Below, piece after piece: positions 11,741 to 24,417 of a stretch of 64,000 nt of DNA; position 1 is the stretch's first letter; every line of letters starts with the position of its first letter. The DNA is from Haliotis asinina (lineage: Eukaryota > Mollusca > Gastropoda > Lepetellida > Haliotidae): assembly GCF_037392515.1 (NCBI RefSeq), contig NC_090288.1, positions 56,653,673 to 56,717,672 on the forward strand, written 5' to 3'. The notes below the pieces were generated by a model. That model was not told where the DNA came from and ran no database searches. It saw only the letters and a program-made list of their open reading frames with translations. Position numbers and translations under genes: made by a program.

Positions 11741-12721
11741 ATGTCTGCTGAAGATAAAAGAAGGTTGATTTTTGAGTTGTGTAATCAAGGAATTGATGAT
11801 GTAAATACATTGGCAGAGAGAACAGGAACTCCTCTTTCTACTGTGTATAGGATTGGGAAGAATTTTAAAGAGGGAAAGGATTTGGAGCACCAGAAAGGAG
11901 CAGGGAGACCCAGAAAATTGGACTTCTCAGATCGCGTCCGGCTGGGAATTTTAGCGTCTAAAATGCAAAGGGCAAGCATCTCCAACATCAGGTATGAAAT
12001 GATAGAAAGGGGATCAACAGTTGTATCAAAATCTACAGTTAGAAGAAATTTGATTGATCTTGGATGGGAGAAAAAGACTGGAATTCCTTCTCCTCTCATG
12101 AAACAAGAACATAAAGACAGGCGTGTTGAGTGGTGTTTGGCACATGAAAACTTTGACTGGGAAAATGTGATTTTTACTGATGAAAGCTCAATATGGGTAT
12201 ATCCCAATAATGTGAAAATATGGACAAAGTCTGCGTCAGCACCGTTGTATCGACGACCTAAATACAGCCCAAAGTTTCATGTATGGGGAGGGATATCCTT
12301 ATTAGGAACGACCCCGCTGTGTGTGTTTGAGGGAAATCTGACAAGTCAACGCTGCACTAACATATTAGATAATTTTCTCCTTCCAGGTGCACATGTGTTT
12401 TATGGAAATGATTGGATTTTGCAGCAAGATAATGATCCTAAACACACCGCAAAACATGCCAAGCAGTGGTTTCAGGAGAAAAATGTGACTGCATTACCAT
12501 TTCCTGCATATAGTCCTGACTTAAATCCCATTGAGAACATTTGGGGGATGATGAAGGAATGTGTGAATCAAAAGGGGTTGACAAAAATTGAACACATGAA
12601 GAGAGAAGTGGTCCGATACTGGGACAGCATAACTCACAAGACACTAACCTCTCTGATAGGAAGTATGCCTACCCGTCTTAGACTGTGCCGTGAAGCTCAA
12701 GGAGACTTGATAAAATATTAA
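11741..12721 (+). CDS. Tc1-like transposase, DD34E, intact
   Basis: A 326-residue transposase that would bind the inverted ends of its element and cut and paste it in the nucleus. Residues 1-110 form the paired helix-turn-helix DNA-binding region, split by the GRPR hook motif at about 55-58 ('GAGRPRK'), a Tc1 hallmark. The catalytic triad is visible: first Asp in 'FTDESS' (~147), second in 'QQDNDPKH' (~229), and Glu in 'SPDLNPIEN' (~264). Exactly 34 residues separate the last two, which gives the Tc1-type DD34E spacing. The length fits the family (about 340). The start at 11741 is the first ATG of the frame and lies in the expected place after a ~190-bp leader. No stop or frameshift interrupts it, unlike the other Tc1-like copies in this window. 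Confidence 0.93.
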   Translation: MSAEDKRRLIFELCNQGIDDVNTLAERTGTPLSTVYRIGKNFKEGKDLEHQKGAGRPRKLDFSDRVRLGILASKMQRASISNIRYEMIERGSTVVSKSTVRRNLIDLGWEKKTGIPSPLMKQEHKDRRVEWCLAHENFDWENVIFTDESSIWVYPNNVKIWTKSASAPLYRRPKYSPKFHVWGGISLLGTTPLCVFEGNLTSQRCTNILDNFLLPGAHVFYGNDWILQQDNDPKHTAKHAKQWFQEKNVTALPFPAYSPDLNPIENIWGMMKECVNQKGLTKIEHMKREVVRYWDSITHKTLTSLIGSMPTRLRLCREAQGDLIKY

Positions 12722-12819
12722 ATCGTTACCTACACAATGTGAAAAGGTCAGTTCACTTTCACAATACATTCAGTTTTATCTGATCTGTTCTCGTTTAATA
12801 ATATGAAATGCTTTCGCTA

Positions 12820-12844
12820 TTCTCAATAATTTTGAACCATACTG
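12820..12844 (-). repeat. Right terminal inverted repeat of Tc1-like element
   Basis: Partner of 11548-11572. Flanked by TA at 12845-12846. Confidence 0.9.
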
Positions 12845-12846
12845 TA

Positions 12847-13800
12847 TGTATGCATGCAACATAAACCACATTTAAAGCCATGGCGCCTATGTCTTTTAGC
12901 TGGATCTATCAATTCAATTGTGAGCTGTACATCGACTTTGCAGTGGACTGTAGGCTAACGAATGTTGTCATTTGTAACAGAGAACGTGAAGATAACGGTA
13001 TTTCCCTTCTGTTTATGAATATATCAGCATGTTTGATATTTGATATGTTTGTGTTTAATGCACAAACGTTGAGATAAAAAAAGTAAGTTATTCGTGATGA
13101 AACCTTTTTTCTCACTTTCACACGTGCAAGTTATATTTGGTGATCGATAAACGTAGGCTTAATATAAACTGCTCGGGGTACCCGCTGTTTAAAAAGGTTA
13201 GGTTAGAAGATTCAACCGTAATTTGGTTGCCAATTCAAAGATCAGACGCTTACTCCTCATCGTCGAACACCTGTGTGCACTTACTACCGATACTTCTAGT
13301 ACACTGGAGTATTTTGGCCTATCATCCAACGCCAAATGTGTCCAGCATGCACAATCATTCTGGATGTTGGATCGGGGTCTCCTCTGGCCATCTAGCTCGA
13401 GGGATATCGGCTGTATTATGTGGGATAATATGTTATTTCAATATTAACGTAGACTTGCTAGGAGCACACTCGTGGTATACATGTATTACAGATCCAGACA
13501 TATCCCGCAGAACTCCCGAAACAATATCCAAGGGAAGATCCCTCATCATCCAACCAATCATGTTCATAATAATGAACAAGACTGCTGAGTCAGCAGAAGA
13601 CTAGATGTTGATGTTCAGTAGTTTCAATAGTAACCCTGTTGTGGAAACATAAGCCAGAGCGTGGGATTCTAAACCAGTAGAAGCAGCATATTGTTAAGTA
13701 CTCTGCTTCAGATAGGGTGGAAATGTCTCGAACCAGGGAGAGAGCGGCTCACCCAAAGAGGGTCATGTTACAAATTCAATGTGACCATTTGTGACTGACA
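12847..13800. other. Unrecognised sequence with one long chance-type ORF
   Basis: A 155-codon open frame at 13137-13604 (+) begins in AT-rich DNA and has no recognisable domain or codon bias. It overlaps another open frame. I do not call it a gene. Confidence 0.35.
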
Positions 13801-13804
13801 CAAG

Positions 13805-14260
13805 ATGGTTGATACCAGCAGTGAGGATAGCAGTGATGCTGTTGATACTACAGTGATAACCATAGTCCTGTTGTTGATACTGACAGCGGTGATCGTAGTT
13901 CTGTTACTCTATACTGACAGCCGTGATAGTAATTCTGCTATTGATACAAACAGCGGCGATCGTAATCCTGCTGTTGATACCGGCAACGGTTATAGTAGGT
14001 ATGCTGTTGATACCGGCAGCGGTTATAGTAGGTATGCTGTTCATACCGGCAGCTGTTATAGTAGGTATGCTGTTCATACCGGCAGCGGTTATAGTAGGTA
14101 TGCTGTTCATACCGGCATCGGTTATAGTAGGTATGCTGTTCATACCGGCAGCGGTTATAGTAGGTATGCTGTTCATACCGGCAGTGGTTATAGTAGGTAT
14201 GCTGTTCATACCGGCAGCGGTTATAGTAGGTATGCTGTTCATACCGGCAGTGGTGATAAT
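13805..14260 (+). repeat. 33-bp minisatellite, open in three frames
   Basis: Eight near-identical 33-bp copies run from about 13990 to 14255, each with the core 'tatagtaggtatgctgtt' followed by a 'cataccggcag' segment. They are preceded by about four more diverged copies (13850-13985). Because 33 is a multiple of three, one + frame reads an 11-residue repeat (GYSRYAVHTGS-like), a second + frame reads a hydrophobic repeat, and the minus strand also stays open. The frame open from 13805 to 14377 (190 codons) could in principle be a repetitive secreted-type protein, but there is no signal peptide and no flanking domain. A non-coding minisatellite is the simpler reading. Confidence 0.9.
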
Positions 14261-14399
14261 ATTCTCACTTTTTATACAAGCTGGCAGTGTGCTGTGATTC
14301 CGTTCCATCGATTCCGTGATCGATTGTTGCCTATATCAAATACGAATGACATAAAAGATTTTATCTATTTTATATAATCACAATGAAAATTCACCTAAA

Positions 14400-15954
14400 T
14401 AAAAATTTGATGTATAATATATTCTATACATGCAGAGTAACCATGTGTAAGAAGGCCTGTTCTAGACTGACGCTTAACCTAGCCTTGAAGTGGAGACACT
14501 TGAATGATACGACTGACACTGGTAATGTATTATGCAACATTTGTCCCTTAGCACTATGCTGAACATCATGTATGCCGACATCGTGTATGTTGGCTTCGAT
14601 CGAACAGGAGTATTTCGAACTAACCGACGTCAGCAAAAAATAGTGTAGTGTTCATCTGTTAAGTTCATCGTATAGGTTATTTTAGTTCTAGGTTCAATGT
14701 ATGAATATATTTTACAAACACACTGTATGGGTGTTATATGAAATAACACTTAAACATTATTTACATTGCAATCATTAAAACACGAATTTGTATTACGTTC
14801 GATAATTGTGTTGAGAACAAACTACAACAAGTCCTGTTTGTAGATTTTGGAATCTAGAATTCCAAATGTCAAAGAAATATCTTGATATTTCACTGAATGT
14901 CAAATAACTCGACTTTCACTTGACTCGTAATAGGATAAGTGAATCATCCTGTCCATCGACAAATATCATTACAAAATGTCGATAACATGTACTTTATTGG
15001 TTCTGATTGTGTACGCATGCGTTGTAGAACGTGACGGATACTAGTATACAGATTTGGAACTGTCATTAAGAATACGCAAGGAGATTCAGAGGCGCTTCAG
15101 ATATTCTTACATAAAAAAAACGTTAAAAAACGCAAATGAACAATTCTATAAATATAAACGTCTTTTTTAGTGAGATATGTCAATTTTAAACCCTTGTATA
15201 AGGAGTGGCAGCATGAAGTGACTTTCTTGTCGGCAACGTTTTACAAATATCGTCGAGTGGTCTTACTTTCAGAAATAACCAAAAGCACTTTAGGAATGAA
15301 GGTGCGGTTCTTTTTTTTGTGCACACCGACCGCTCATGCTGAAATGATGCTGATCCTGTTAAGAATGTTGCTTCGGAATGAGTACGTTCGGAATGAGGAA
15401 CCTTAAAGTGATTAAGCGTAATATGGGGTATTTCAGATGTAGGCCTTCAAATACTCGACTGAATGTGTATATGCCTATTGACATGGGTATATATGTGTTC
15501 TATTAGGTGATCGCAAACAGGTAAAATGAAACTGATGAATTGTTTACATACTGATAAGACAACCGGATCCAAGATTGTTCAGCTGGGTTGACCAGAAAAC
15601 AAGAAAGTTAGCAAAACGTTGATCAAATGCCTGAATCAAGTATGATGCTCGAATATCCATTACGTGTTCGTTACATTTTGGATCCACCATAAAACTTCGG
15701 TTTGAATTCCGTGTTCGAAAGTGACCAGTTTAATTGCTGTTTTAACTGGATTCTATTGGCACTATCTGATAACTTTTTTATTTACAATTGACACGAAGTT
15801 TCACTCACTCACTCATGTGAAATAGTGAAGTACGACGTCCCCAAAACGGGTAACGTCCAACAATTTCACAATTAGTTTATGATGACTTTTGAGTCTGCTG
15901 TTCGTTATGTATGTCACTTTACGAATCTGTGTTGCTATTGATCCTGTTGGAAGT
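14400..15954. other. AT-rich sequence without recognisable feature
   Basis: No gene, RNA or repeat family seen, apart from an isolated 'cactcactcactca' at 15802-15815 that resembles a retroposon tail. Confidence 0.5.
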
Positions 15955-16055
15955 GACTGAGTGGGTACGCCGCTTTCAGAAATATTCCAGCAAAGCCATG
16001 ACGGGGAACACCACATGCAGCTTCACACTCTGCACCCATGTTTGACGATCCTCTT
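15955..16055 (-). repeat. Family A SINE, 3' half
   Basis: Contains 'tacgccgctttcagaaatat', 'tccagcaaagccatgacggg' and 'cacactctgcacccatg'. It ends before the tRNA-like head. Confidence 0.75.
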
Positions 16056-19000
16056 TGAAGATTACACCGACTTCAAAAAGTTGTACAAAAAAACTTACAT
16101 TCTGACAGTTTCATTTCTCTGTGCGTATTTCAAATGTTAACCCGCTCAACAGTTCGCTGTATTGCTTTGTAATATCTTCCTAATGTAGTCAGTGTTCAAA
16201 ATAAACATCATCTGGATTACCACGTCGTGGCTAAGAGGTTTTCACACGGAAAACATAAGTTCAAAGCAGTTACTTGCATCTCTTGTCGATGTAATTACGG
16301 ATAAGTGTATGCATTCAGATAGCCAGAGTACCGGTAGCCTTGGTTTCCACAGTCTGGCCATGTCATGTCATCTTTGAGTTAAGCGTAGTGACCCCGCACT
16401 TCATCGACCAAGTCAAACTCGACGCTTTTGAATACCGAAAACATCTTGGAAGGAGAACTTTGACATTATGCGATTCAGTGACTCGGATGTTTGGCCTTTA
16501 ATAACCCTTGACATCAATACAACTAAAGGAGGCTTCCCAAGGTTGTACTATGATATCGGCTCGGAGTGTACAAATGTATGGTCGTTTAATGGTTAAAGCG
16601 TTAGCTCTATTCTGTGTATAATTGATTTGTTGAATACCCGTACAACGAGCAAGAAGAATATGTAAACGTTGGGTTTACATGAGGACATGTGTAAATGTCC
16701 CCACGGCATCATGAAATGACTGCAGGAAAATTTTGATGAACTTAAATTACGTATAGTATTACTCTTTTACTGAGATTGTCTAGGACGTGGGGGACATGCA
16801 TCTCCCAAATGAAGCACTGCTTACACGCGCTGTCCCCACTTCTTTGTACTATATCTGTGTTGTATGTTAACCCATTAGTGAAAGGTTACCAGGAAGGATA
16901 CGCGTGCCGACCTACATCAGGTGTACATGCCTCGTGTAATATCAAGGAAATATTTTTATCGGGATAATACATAACATTCATTATATCTGACACGCTGTCA
17001 CTGGACATGCTACTATGCTATTATTGTAACATGCCTAAAAGTAACATCTCAAAAATTCGAAAATGAAAAAACAAGACATAAACAGTTACAAAAACTGGGG
17101 ACCCCTGCACCCCCAACCCCTAGCCCTTCTGGATCCGCCTAGGCATCGATGGTTTCACCAAATTGTGGACGAGTTTCAGGTAAATGGATCATGCCTACTT
17201 GCGGCAATGTCATGAAATTACTTATGCAAACGAGTTCGATTTTCACATAAAAAATAAACCACAACGACCTTTTGATGTTTCTAATATTACACTAGCTTTT
17301 AAAAGTATCACCAAAGTATATTCAATGAAGTTATGCCCCCCAGGGTCGATATGCAAAGTGCACGAGAAAAGACACATATATACATTTCACATTGTTTAGA
17401 ATATATCTGATGCACATTCATTGGATAAATGTATTTTGCAGGTAATAAGCTTTTACACTTCGGGACAATACGGTGCACTCAGATGTGCTCTATAGCACAA
17501 TCAAAGGTTTTTGTACTTATAAAAAACTAATGGTGTCGGGTACTAAAATGATTGATTCGTGTCTGTCGCGTCGAGGGTCACTAGTGGGAAGATGACATTT
17601 ACATTACGGCCATTCCTGCTTGTCAATTCCAGAGACAATTTGGGGCGTTCATTGATGGACAAGATAACACATATAATGGGTAAACGAAAAATAGCCTTAA
17701 TCGTCGCCGGTTGATATTTATATACACGGAACGTTGAAATAAATGCGTACTGAAGTCGATGGACTGTGCATTGTGGCCGAAGTAGCTTTGTACTCTGTTT
17801 TTAATGTAAACTTTGGTAATCCTTTCAATTAGTGACTTTGTTGAAACGTTTTACTTCGGTTTGTGATAACGCGAGTAATGTATTGTGTGGATAGCGTACA
17901 TGTAATGAATTAGGATTAAGTACGTATTAAGGGATTGACCAGGCTCTTGGCTACATTGACTGGATGATCCACCAGCATCAGATTGTCCAGTGTGTCTTGG
18001 GATGGAATAGCATGCAATATTCGAAAATCTGCATTCTTCTATTTCGTGTGGATTTTAAAAACTTTTTGTTGTTTCACATAATTACATACACACCTAAAAC
18101 GAGAGTCATGGACGTAACAACAGGTCACTAACGCTAAACAGGAATGTGCGGTCATGAGATTTTTAAGTGGTACACAAACAGAATGAAACTTGGATGCTGG
18201 ATATTGTGTCAGAATAAGTCATATTCTAAAACAATACGGTTCAATAGTAATACAATGAACAAACATCATTATCCTAATAGGTCACGTGAGCACACAATTA
18301 TTACGCTTCTGTAATCAGATTAATGAGCGTTTTCGGTGTTTCCAACATCTTCCAATTCTGTTGTCGCTTATATGTCCACTAGCTTGTTAAAGGTGAATGT
18401 GATTTAGACTCTTTGATGAGGGTAACTGGACATGGCTTATTGCTTCGAAATCTCATGGGAAATCTTCATGTGCAGTTAGGCGATTGAGAATAGACGTCTT
18501 GTTCCACCTTAATGGACATCACTTGGTCCATGTTTTGTCGAATTACTAATGAACACAATGTTAGAAAGACTATGGTCGAGTGTTTTGATGTTCTACTGTC
18601 GCCGACTGAGATAATTTCTTTGACATAATGATACGATAGAGGTCTAATCAAGTTGGTCTGGGGTAATTATGTTCTCTAGAATCAAAGTCAGTTGATCACA
18701 GAAGTCATACGTTCAGAGACTGAGCGCAATTCTTAATGACACCTTATTGTTCAAGGCAGCTGTAGTTTGTCGTGTCTGCTTGTCTCCTCTGAAGATGGAT
18801 TTACGGCACGTGGTAAACTGCTGTAAACCATGTCCCGTAGTACTTCTCATCCTGAATGGTTCTTTTCATTGTTCCAAAAGAAGGGATTACAAGGAGCAAG
18901 CATTATCTTTGCTAAAGATGAATGGAAAACTCATCGATAATAGTCATTGTTCTTAGATGCTTGACATGTTTTTCATCTTCGACTAAGCGTTTATGAAGTT

Positions 19001-19446
19001 AGGTTATATGCAGACGCTCACATGCGCCCTCACATTTTACTGGAAATATGTATGATACAAAGCACACGTGACACATTTCGTCTCACCCCAGGCAGGTATG
19101 ACTTCATATTGGCCTCGGGTACCCGATTAACCTTCTGGCATCTAACAGGCTGCTTAAGTTATCCGCACAATCATGTCCGTCGTGTTGTGTGCGCTTAGAT
19201 CATGTCCGTTATAAAAGTTATTATGTAAATGGTCGGATTAATATTTTGATCGTACATTGCAATCAAGCAAACATATAAAGCAAAATGTGATTTGAAAATC
19301 GAAAGAGCTGCTAACCCCAATGTCCATTGTATGATTCTGACTGTATCATTAGTATGTGTTTAAAACCAGGTGTTCAGGAAAACGAAGATTACAGTAAAGT
19401 AGCGTATCCTTCCCCACCGGCGGCGCCCTTTGCCATCATATACAAG
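16056..19446. other. Long unrecognised AT-rich stretch
   Basis: About 3.4 kb with only short random open frames. A SINE-head scrap ('tggttaaagcgttagctc', about 16591-16608) is the only recognisable piece. No exon series, RNA gene or transposon motif was seen. Confidence 0.45.
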
Positions 19447-19705
19447 AGTGAGTGAGTGAAATGTTTGTAGTAACTCTATACGCAATAGTTCAGACATATA
19501 TCACTTTAAAGGTTATAAATGAACAATAACCGCAATTACTTTAAAGGGCAGTAAAATTACTAGAGTAGAACTTAAAGAATAAAAACTGTAAACTTTTAAA
19601 AATATACAAATAGTACAGATAACACACACAAAAAACGGACTAGATATCACCAGCATCTGAAGGTAAAAGCAAATCAAGATGCTAGGAACCATCGGATTTT
19701 TGTTT
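19447..19705 (-). repeat. Family C retroposon 3' end, degenerate
   Basis: Starts with the tail 'gagtgagtgagtgaa' and keeps a decayed 'caatagttcagacatatatc', then 'caccagcatctgaaggtaaa' and 'gatgctaggaacc', matching the block order of the copies at 23461 and 35212. Confidence 0.6.
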
Positions 19706-20544
19706 CGTCTGAAACAGTGCCGCGCTAAGGTAACGCAACTGACACATTCATATCGGACATATTTTTGTTTATGTTGTCAGATATGAAACAATAGTTGGAT
19801 TTGTTAGATGAAAACTAGCTCCCAGCATGTGAGCTACTGCTGGAGGTTCGAACCTAGGTCACAGATGTTTACCACGAAGTATTCAACTTCATGTCAGTTC
19901 ATATTTATACAAGGAGTAGAACTGCACATTAATAGGAAACGTCTTCCGTCAGATGTTCTCATATGACCAGACAGCGTATGGGAGCATAGCATGTTTTGAA
20001 AACGTTAGCAGGATTATTGTCTTGTTTTTTTCATTCATGGTATTAACAACACAAACGTAAATACGCTTTAAGAGATTATTGTGCTCCGTCCTTATGCTTG
20101 CAATCAAAAGGCCATGAATCGAAAGCTTTGAAAATGACTCCATAAAGATGTTGTTGTGAGACTTTCATTCTCTGCATTAATACCGTCTTTGTTGTGGTAC
20201 CGGAAGTGTGTCGGTGAAGGGTCCCGTTCCATAAATTCTGCCTCCGATCACGAGCATGTGCTAAGTGCTGTCCTTTATATAAGTTTGATCTCAGCGATGA
20301 CCCTTGGTTTCTCAGAGCCGATTATAACATTTTCCCTGTTTTCGTAATTAATTACAACCCAAGATATCCCACGTCACTTTGGCTTTACGAAACCAACTAA
20401 AACCTGGATCAGTGTCTCCAGGATTCAGGAGAATTGTTTTCATCAAGTCAATAAAATCCGAGCTTAATGATAAACAAGGGTGAAACACACGGGTGGGGGT
20501 GGGGGACGTGTTGTTGATTTAATGTGCACGTAATTAAGTCTTGG
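19706..20544. other. Unrecognised sequence
   Basis: Nothing recognisable. Confidence 0.45.
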
Positions 20545-20655
20545 GTAGGGTAGCCTCTTGGTTTAAGCGCTCACTGCTTCGACCTGGGTTCATTTCCCCA
20601 CACGGAACTATGTGTGAAGCTCATTTCTAGTGAGATTGCTGGAATAGTGGCGCAT
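20545..20655 (+). repeat. Family A SINE
   Basis: The head 'ggtagcctcttggtttaagc' (A box) and 'cgacctgggttcatttcccc' (B box) is followed by body 'tagtgagattgctggaatag'. The tail is lost. Confidence 0.8.
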
Positions 20656-21199
20656 AACGAATCTCCTAAGCTCACGTTATGGAAATATTAAGAGCTTAGT
20701 ATTGACATAAAATCCAAGTACAATGTCCTGTTTTAAACATTATCTGAAAGAATCTCACACAATGTTCATATCAATCAATAATGAAGTTTTTACATTAATA
20801 ATACAAGCATGATGACAATATATATTACTCTCTTGTGATCTTGATTCATGTCACATTTGAAATGTGTGTATCGTTTTGTTGTTGGAAGTTATGAAGCGCA
20901 GTTCAAATTTGATGAAGGCTAAGAACAAGATCAATGGTAATATGGTATTCGAGCTGCATTGCTGGTCGGAGTCCTTTCAAAATATATCAAACCAAAAACC
21001 ACAAGAAGATTACGACTTCCGGTATCATATGCATATATCTGGCGGAGACGGCTACCATCACAAACCATTAAAGGGGGCATCAGCATCACGACATATCGCT
21101 AGTATATAGTCTACCTTAGGTTTACGGATGAAGTAGCGCTTGGAGGATTGGAACCCAATGAACAGGTAAAAATAAATGAAATGCACATCTGACAACATG
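20656..21199. other. Unrecognised sequence
   Basis: No gene or repeat family recognised. Confidence 0.45.
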
Positions 21200-21262
21200 C
21201 TGGTGTACTCCACTGTGATATTGCTGGAATGTTGCTGAAAGCGGCGTAAAACCATAATCATT
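21200..21262 (+). repeat. Family A SINE 3' scrap
   Basis: Only the 3' body is left: 'gtgatattgctggaatgttg' and 'gaaagcggcgtaaaacca'. Confidence 0.7.
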
Positions 21263-23460
21263 CGCAAATCCGATGAAATGGGTGTTACCTCATAATTGTT
21301 CTCGCTGTTTTGTAATGCGAAGTGATATGTTTTATTTTGCAGAATCGTTCTCACTTACAATTGTATTACCATCAAGTTTCAAAACGTGAAAAGGAATTCG
21401 TGAAACGGGTTAAAATTCCATCTCTGCCATGCCCTGAATGCTCAGAAAATGGACTTGGTCATGTGTTCACTACTGCCTTACGTTTGAACATTTTTTCTAA
21501 ATTTCGGAAACACCTACACACTGATAATTATTACCTTGAGATTATCAAATACTTCCAGTGACTGAAACATCTTAAGCCGAATCACGAAAGATGTACAGTG
21601 CATCCTTAACAGTTTGCATGCAAGAAGCGTACTTCCCATGCCGCATATCAACCAGATACACAGACGGGCACCGTATTGTTCAAGTCATTCAAAGTGGCTA
21701 GGTAGTATCTGTTGGTGAAAATAGACAAAATTGGCTAGCGCTGTCATTAAATATCTCCATCCATGCGAACGTGTTGCCGATCAGGGGATGGTTCTCCCAT
21801 CGTTGCAGCTGTTAAGAGGTAGGCAGCGGATTTCAAGAGGAATGTAAGACCCTCGAAAATAATACATGATCAGGGAGATCTTCAGCCGCCATCATTGATA
21901 ACAATGTTTATAAAATACATGATATGATTATGGGACATCGCAGCCACTACGGTAGGTATGCCATGTGAAATCTGAACAGTGTCGGAAAGAACAGGGTGGT
22001 TTTCAGTCCCATGGGTTCAAAGAATTTACACTCCTGGTCAGAAATAACGCAGGTTTTCTCTCGTTCAGTTGTTTGGAAGCAGATCCATATTTGAAGCAGA
22101 TTTGGGGGCGATTTCGAAAATCATTGGTGAATTTTGTGTCCAGAGTCTTGCCTTTCTGCTTATAGGGTCTGCGGGGATTGCGTAGATATATCACTTGATT
22201 CTTTCACCAGGACTTGCACCTGTTCTTGTCTGTTGTTGCCATGACAGCAATCCATGACTGGTTTTGAATTCAGTGAGCATCTCCAGTAATTCTATTATGT
22301 GGGAGAAAGCGACAACACTTTCCCACACAGAGCAGTCACAAGAAGTATCTGTCAGATTTGACTGTACCTACCGTGTGTATCACTAGGAATGATTCCGATC
22401 ATAGTAGTTCCCTTTCTTTCTCCCATTAGTATATAGATACGTATAACAAATATTCATTGTGGCAAGCCACAAATTACTCATTTCAGTCTGCTTACCTTAA
22501 CAGATGATTACTAAAGTCCATATTTCCCCAAGACAACGGGTAATTGTATAATTGTTTCATGCAAAACATAAGTGGGCAGAGTAAACTTTCTTTTTGAAGT
22601 GGAAAAAATGTCTTACGTGTTCTAACTACATGACGTGCTTCATGTCGTTCTGATACGACATAAAAGCAATGCTTAAAGCATCATTATTAATAGGCGGTTA
22701 CGTTATTAAGCATGAAGTAAATATTCATAAAATATATGTAAAGTATTTTTACATTATTATATTACATTCTACATAAGCGTTAGAGCACTCCAAAACTATT
22801 TCCATAGGCTACATTTGGAAAGTGATCTATTGATCTATTGGGCCACGTTTAAGATACAGTTGTATTGATTTTGGTATTAGACGTTATCAGACATCTTGAC
22901 ATCTCATTATCTTGCTGAAACAATGGGTGAAAGTGCCATACGGATGTAGGGAATGGCGCTGAAGTAGGCACGGGCATTAGCTATGTACTGTAAAGTGTGA
23001 AGCAATGTACGAAAAAGCATGTGGCCAAGAGAGCCACATCTGTCACATATCTGCTACACGCTCGTCCACACAGTAAAGAGCTTATACCTCTAGGGCATTC
23101 AAACTTCTACCGTTGACACAAAAAACCCCAATGTTTCGGTATGAAACACTTTCGTGAATACACATACAAATTTTGATGTTACTATGCTGACATGAGGAAG
23201 TGCCCAGTGTGAATAAAGTTTCATGATCAAGATTTAAGTTTTCTGTGTACATGGCAAGAACCTGTTTAGTTTGGCCTAGTGTGCGAAATGGCCACTACCC
23301 GGCGAGCAGGTGGATCGTAAAAATCCAATCGGGATAGGAAACCTTCACAGTCACTGGTCCTAAGGGCTGGTGAATTTCTGTGTGGTAAGTTTGTAAATAT
23401 GTGTCTCTTTTTATAACTTGTTAGGCTATAATACACTTTTAAATCATGCAAGATTATATC
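21263..23460. other. Unrecognised sequence with one weak exon candidate
   Basis: At 21322-21561 a + frame of 79 codons contains 'ttttattttgcag' (about 21331-21343), a good splice-acceptor-like tract. The product (Lys/Arg-rich with a 'PCPECSENG' stretch) is not recognised. The rest shows nothing. Confidence 0.3.
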
Positions 23461-24417
23461 CGGTGAGTGAGTGAGCGAGTTAAAATTTAAGTCACTTTGG
23501 CAATAGTTCCGCCATATCGTGACTAAAACAATATACAGATTAACAATAGTGAAAGATTATATAATCCTGTCATCGAAAGACAGTAAGATATCTAGAATAT
23601 CACAGATATACATGTAAAACTAGTAATTGAATCTAAAACATTTTAGGTATAAAGGGACAACAAAATATAAAAACAAGCTATAGATCGCCAACAACAGAAG
23701 GCAGATCACCATACTAGGGACCATGGGGACTTACAGTGCCTTGGCTATCTGCATGGACCCTAGCTGGATTTACACCATCCCCTCAACCGGTGGTGATTGT
23801 AACACATTTTAGCCAAAATTGAAATGACAAAAATACTACGTTTAAAAATCCTGATAAATTTTCAAAGACTTTGAACGTTTTGGGACTTACGTACCCTCTC
23901 AGGAGGACAATTATACAATACTTCAACCCCCTTCGAGGGTACAGCCACTAACAATTCAAGTTCCTAGTCTAAACTACCAATGATTAAAATACATCTATCT
24001 ACATAACATAATACTCAAAGTTCTGTCATGAAATCAATTCCTTTAAAAAAAATTAAATGAGAACTAACAGTAGTAGAAAGATCCTTAACAGTTTTGACAT
24101 TGAAATATTTATCCCTTGTGATGGAGATTATGTCCGGATCAAAATGTCCATCATATTAGCAGTGTAATGATGAAACCCTAGTCATGCCGACTATGTTCTT
24201 ATTCTCACATATTTCTTTTAATCTTTTGCTTAGTTACTGCACTCAAATTTGGGCTAGTAGAGAAATTTTGCAATGCGTCTTGCAGTGTTGTCTCGTTCAG
24301 CCGTGCCAGGATCATCGTGAAGGTCACTGTCTCAGTTCGCCTGGTTATGGTTATGTTTCTCGGACTGTCACGACTAAACCAGTGCACGAGGGTTTCACTA
24401 ACTGTGTGTGCGCGTGA
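23461..24417 (-). repeat. Family C LINE-like 3' end, longest copy
   Basis: About 0.95 kb on the minus strand. The 3' tail is at the left ('gtgagtgagtgagcgagtt'), followed by 'cgccatatcgtgactaaaac', 'gatcgccaacaacagaaggc', 'agatcaccatactagggacc' and 'aatacttcaacccccttcga'. Copies at 10855, 19447, 32402, 35212 and (opposite strand) 39728 share these blocks in order. Towards the 5' side (24205-24387) a minus frame of 60 codons ends in 'LSAVTKQKIKRNM', and may be the C-terminus of the element's protein. The family is therefore probably the 3' end of a non-LTR retrotransposon. The lineage is not identified. Confidence 0.7.

Larger units (their letters stand above)
11548..12844 (+). mobile_element. 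Complete Tc1-like DNA transposon
   Basis: A 1297-bp element bounded by 25-bp terminal inverted repeats (11548-11572 and 12820-12844) that match at 22 of 25 positions. The repeats are flanked directly by TA at 11546-11547 and 12845-12846, the target duplication expected of Tc1/mariner elements. It holds one uninterrupted transposase gene (11741-12721). The 5' untranslated part contains an inverted pair of a 'gggaggtaactc' motif (11644-11657 and 11687-11700). All structural parts are present, so the copy is young or recently active. Mobility has not been shown. Confidence 0.93.

Noticed and set aside
11785..12207. 140-codon open frame on the minus strand
   Set aside because: Antisense shadow of the Tc1-like transposase.
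13137..13604. 155-codon open frame on +
   Set aside because: No recognisable domain, no coding bias and an overlapping open frame. Chance length is plausible.
13990..14255. CRISPR-like regular repeats
   Set aside because: Units are contiguous with no unique spacers, in an animal genome. It is a minisatellite.
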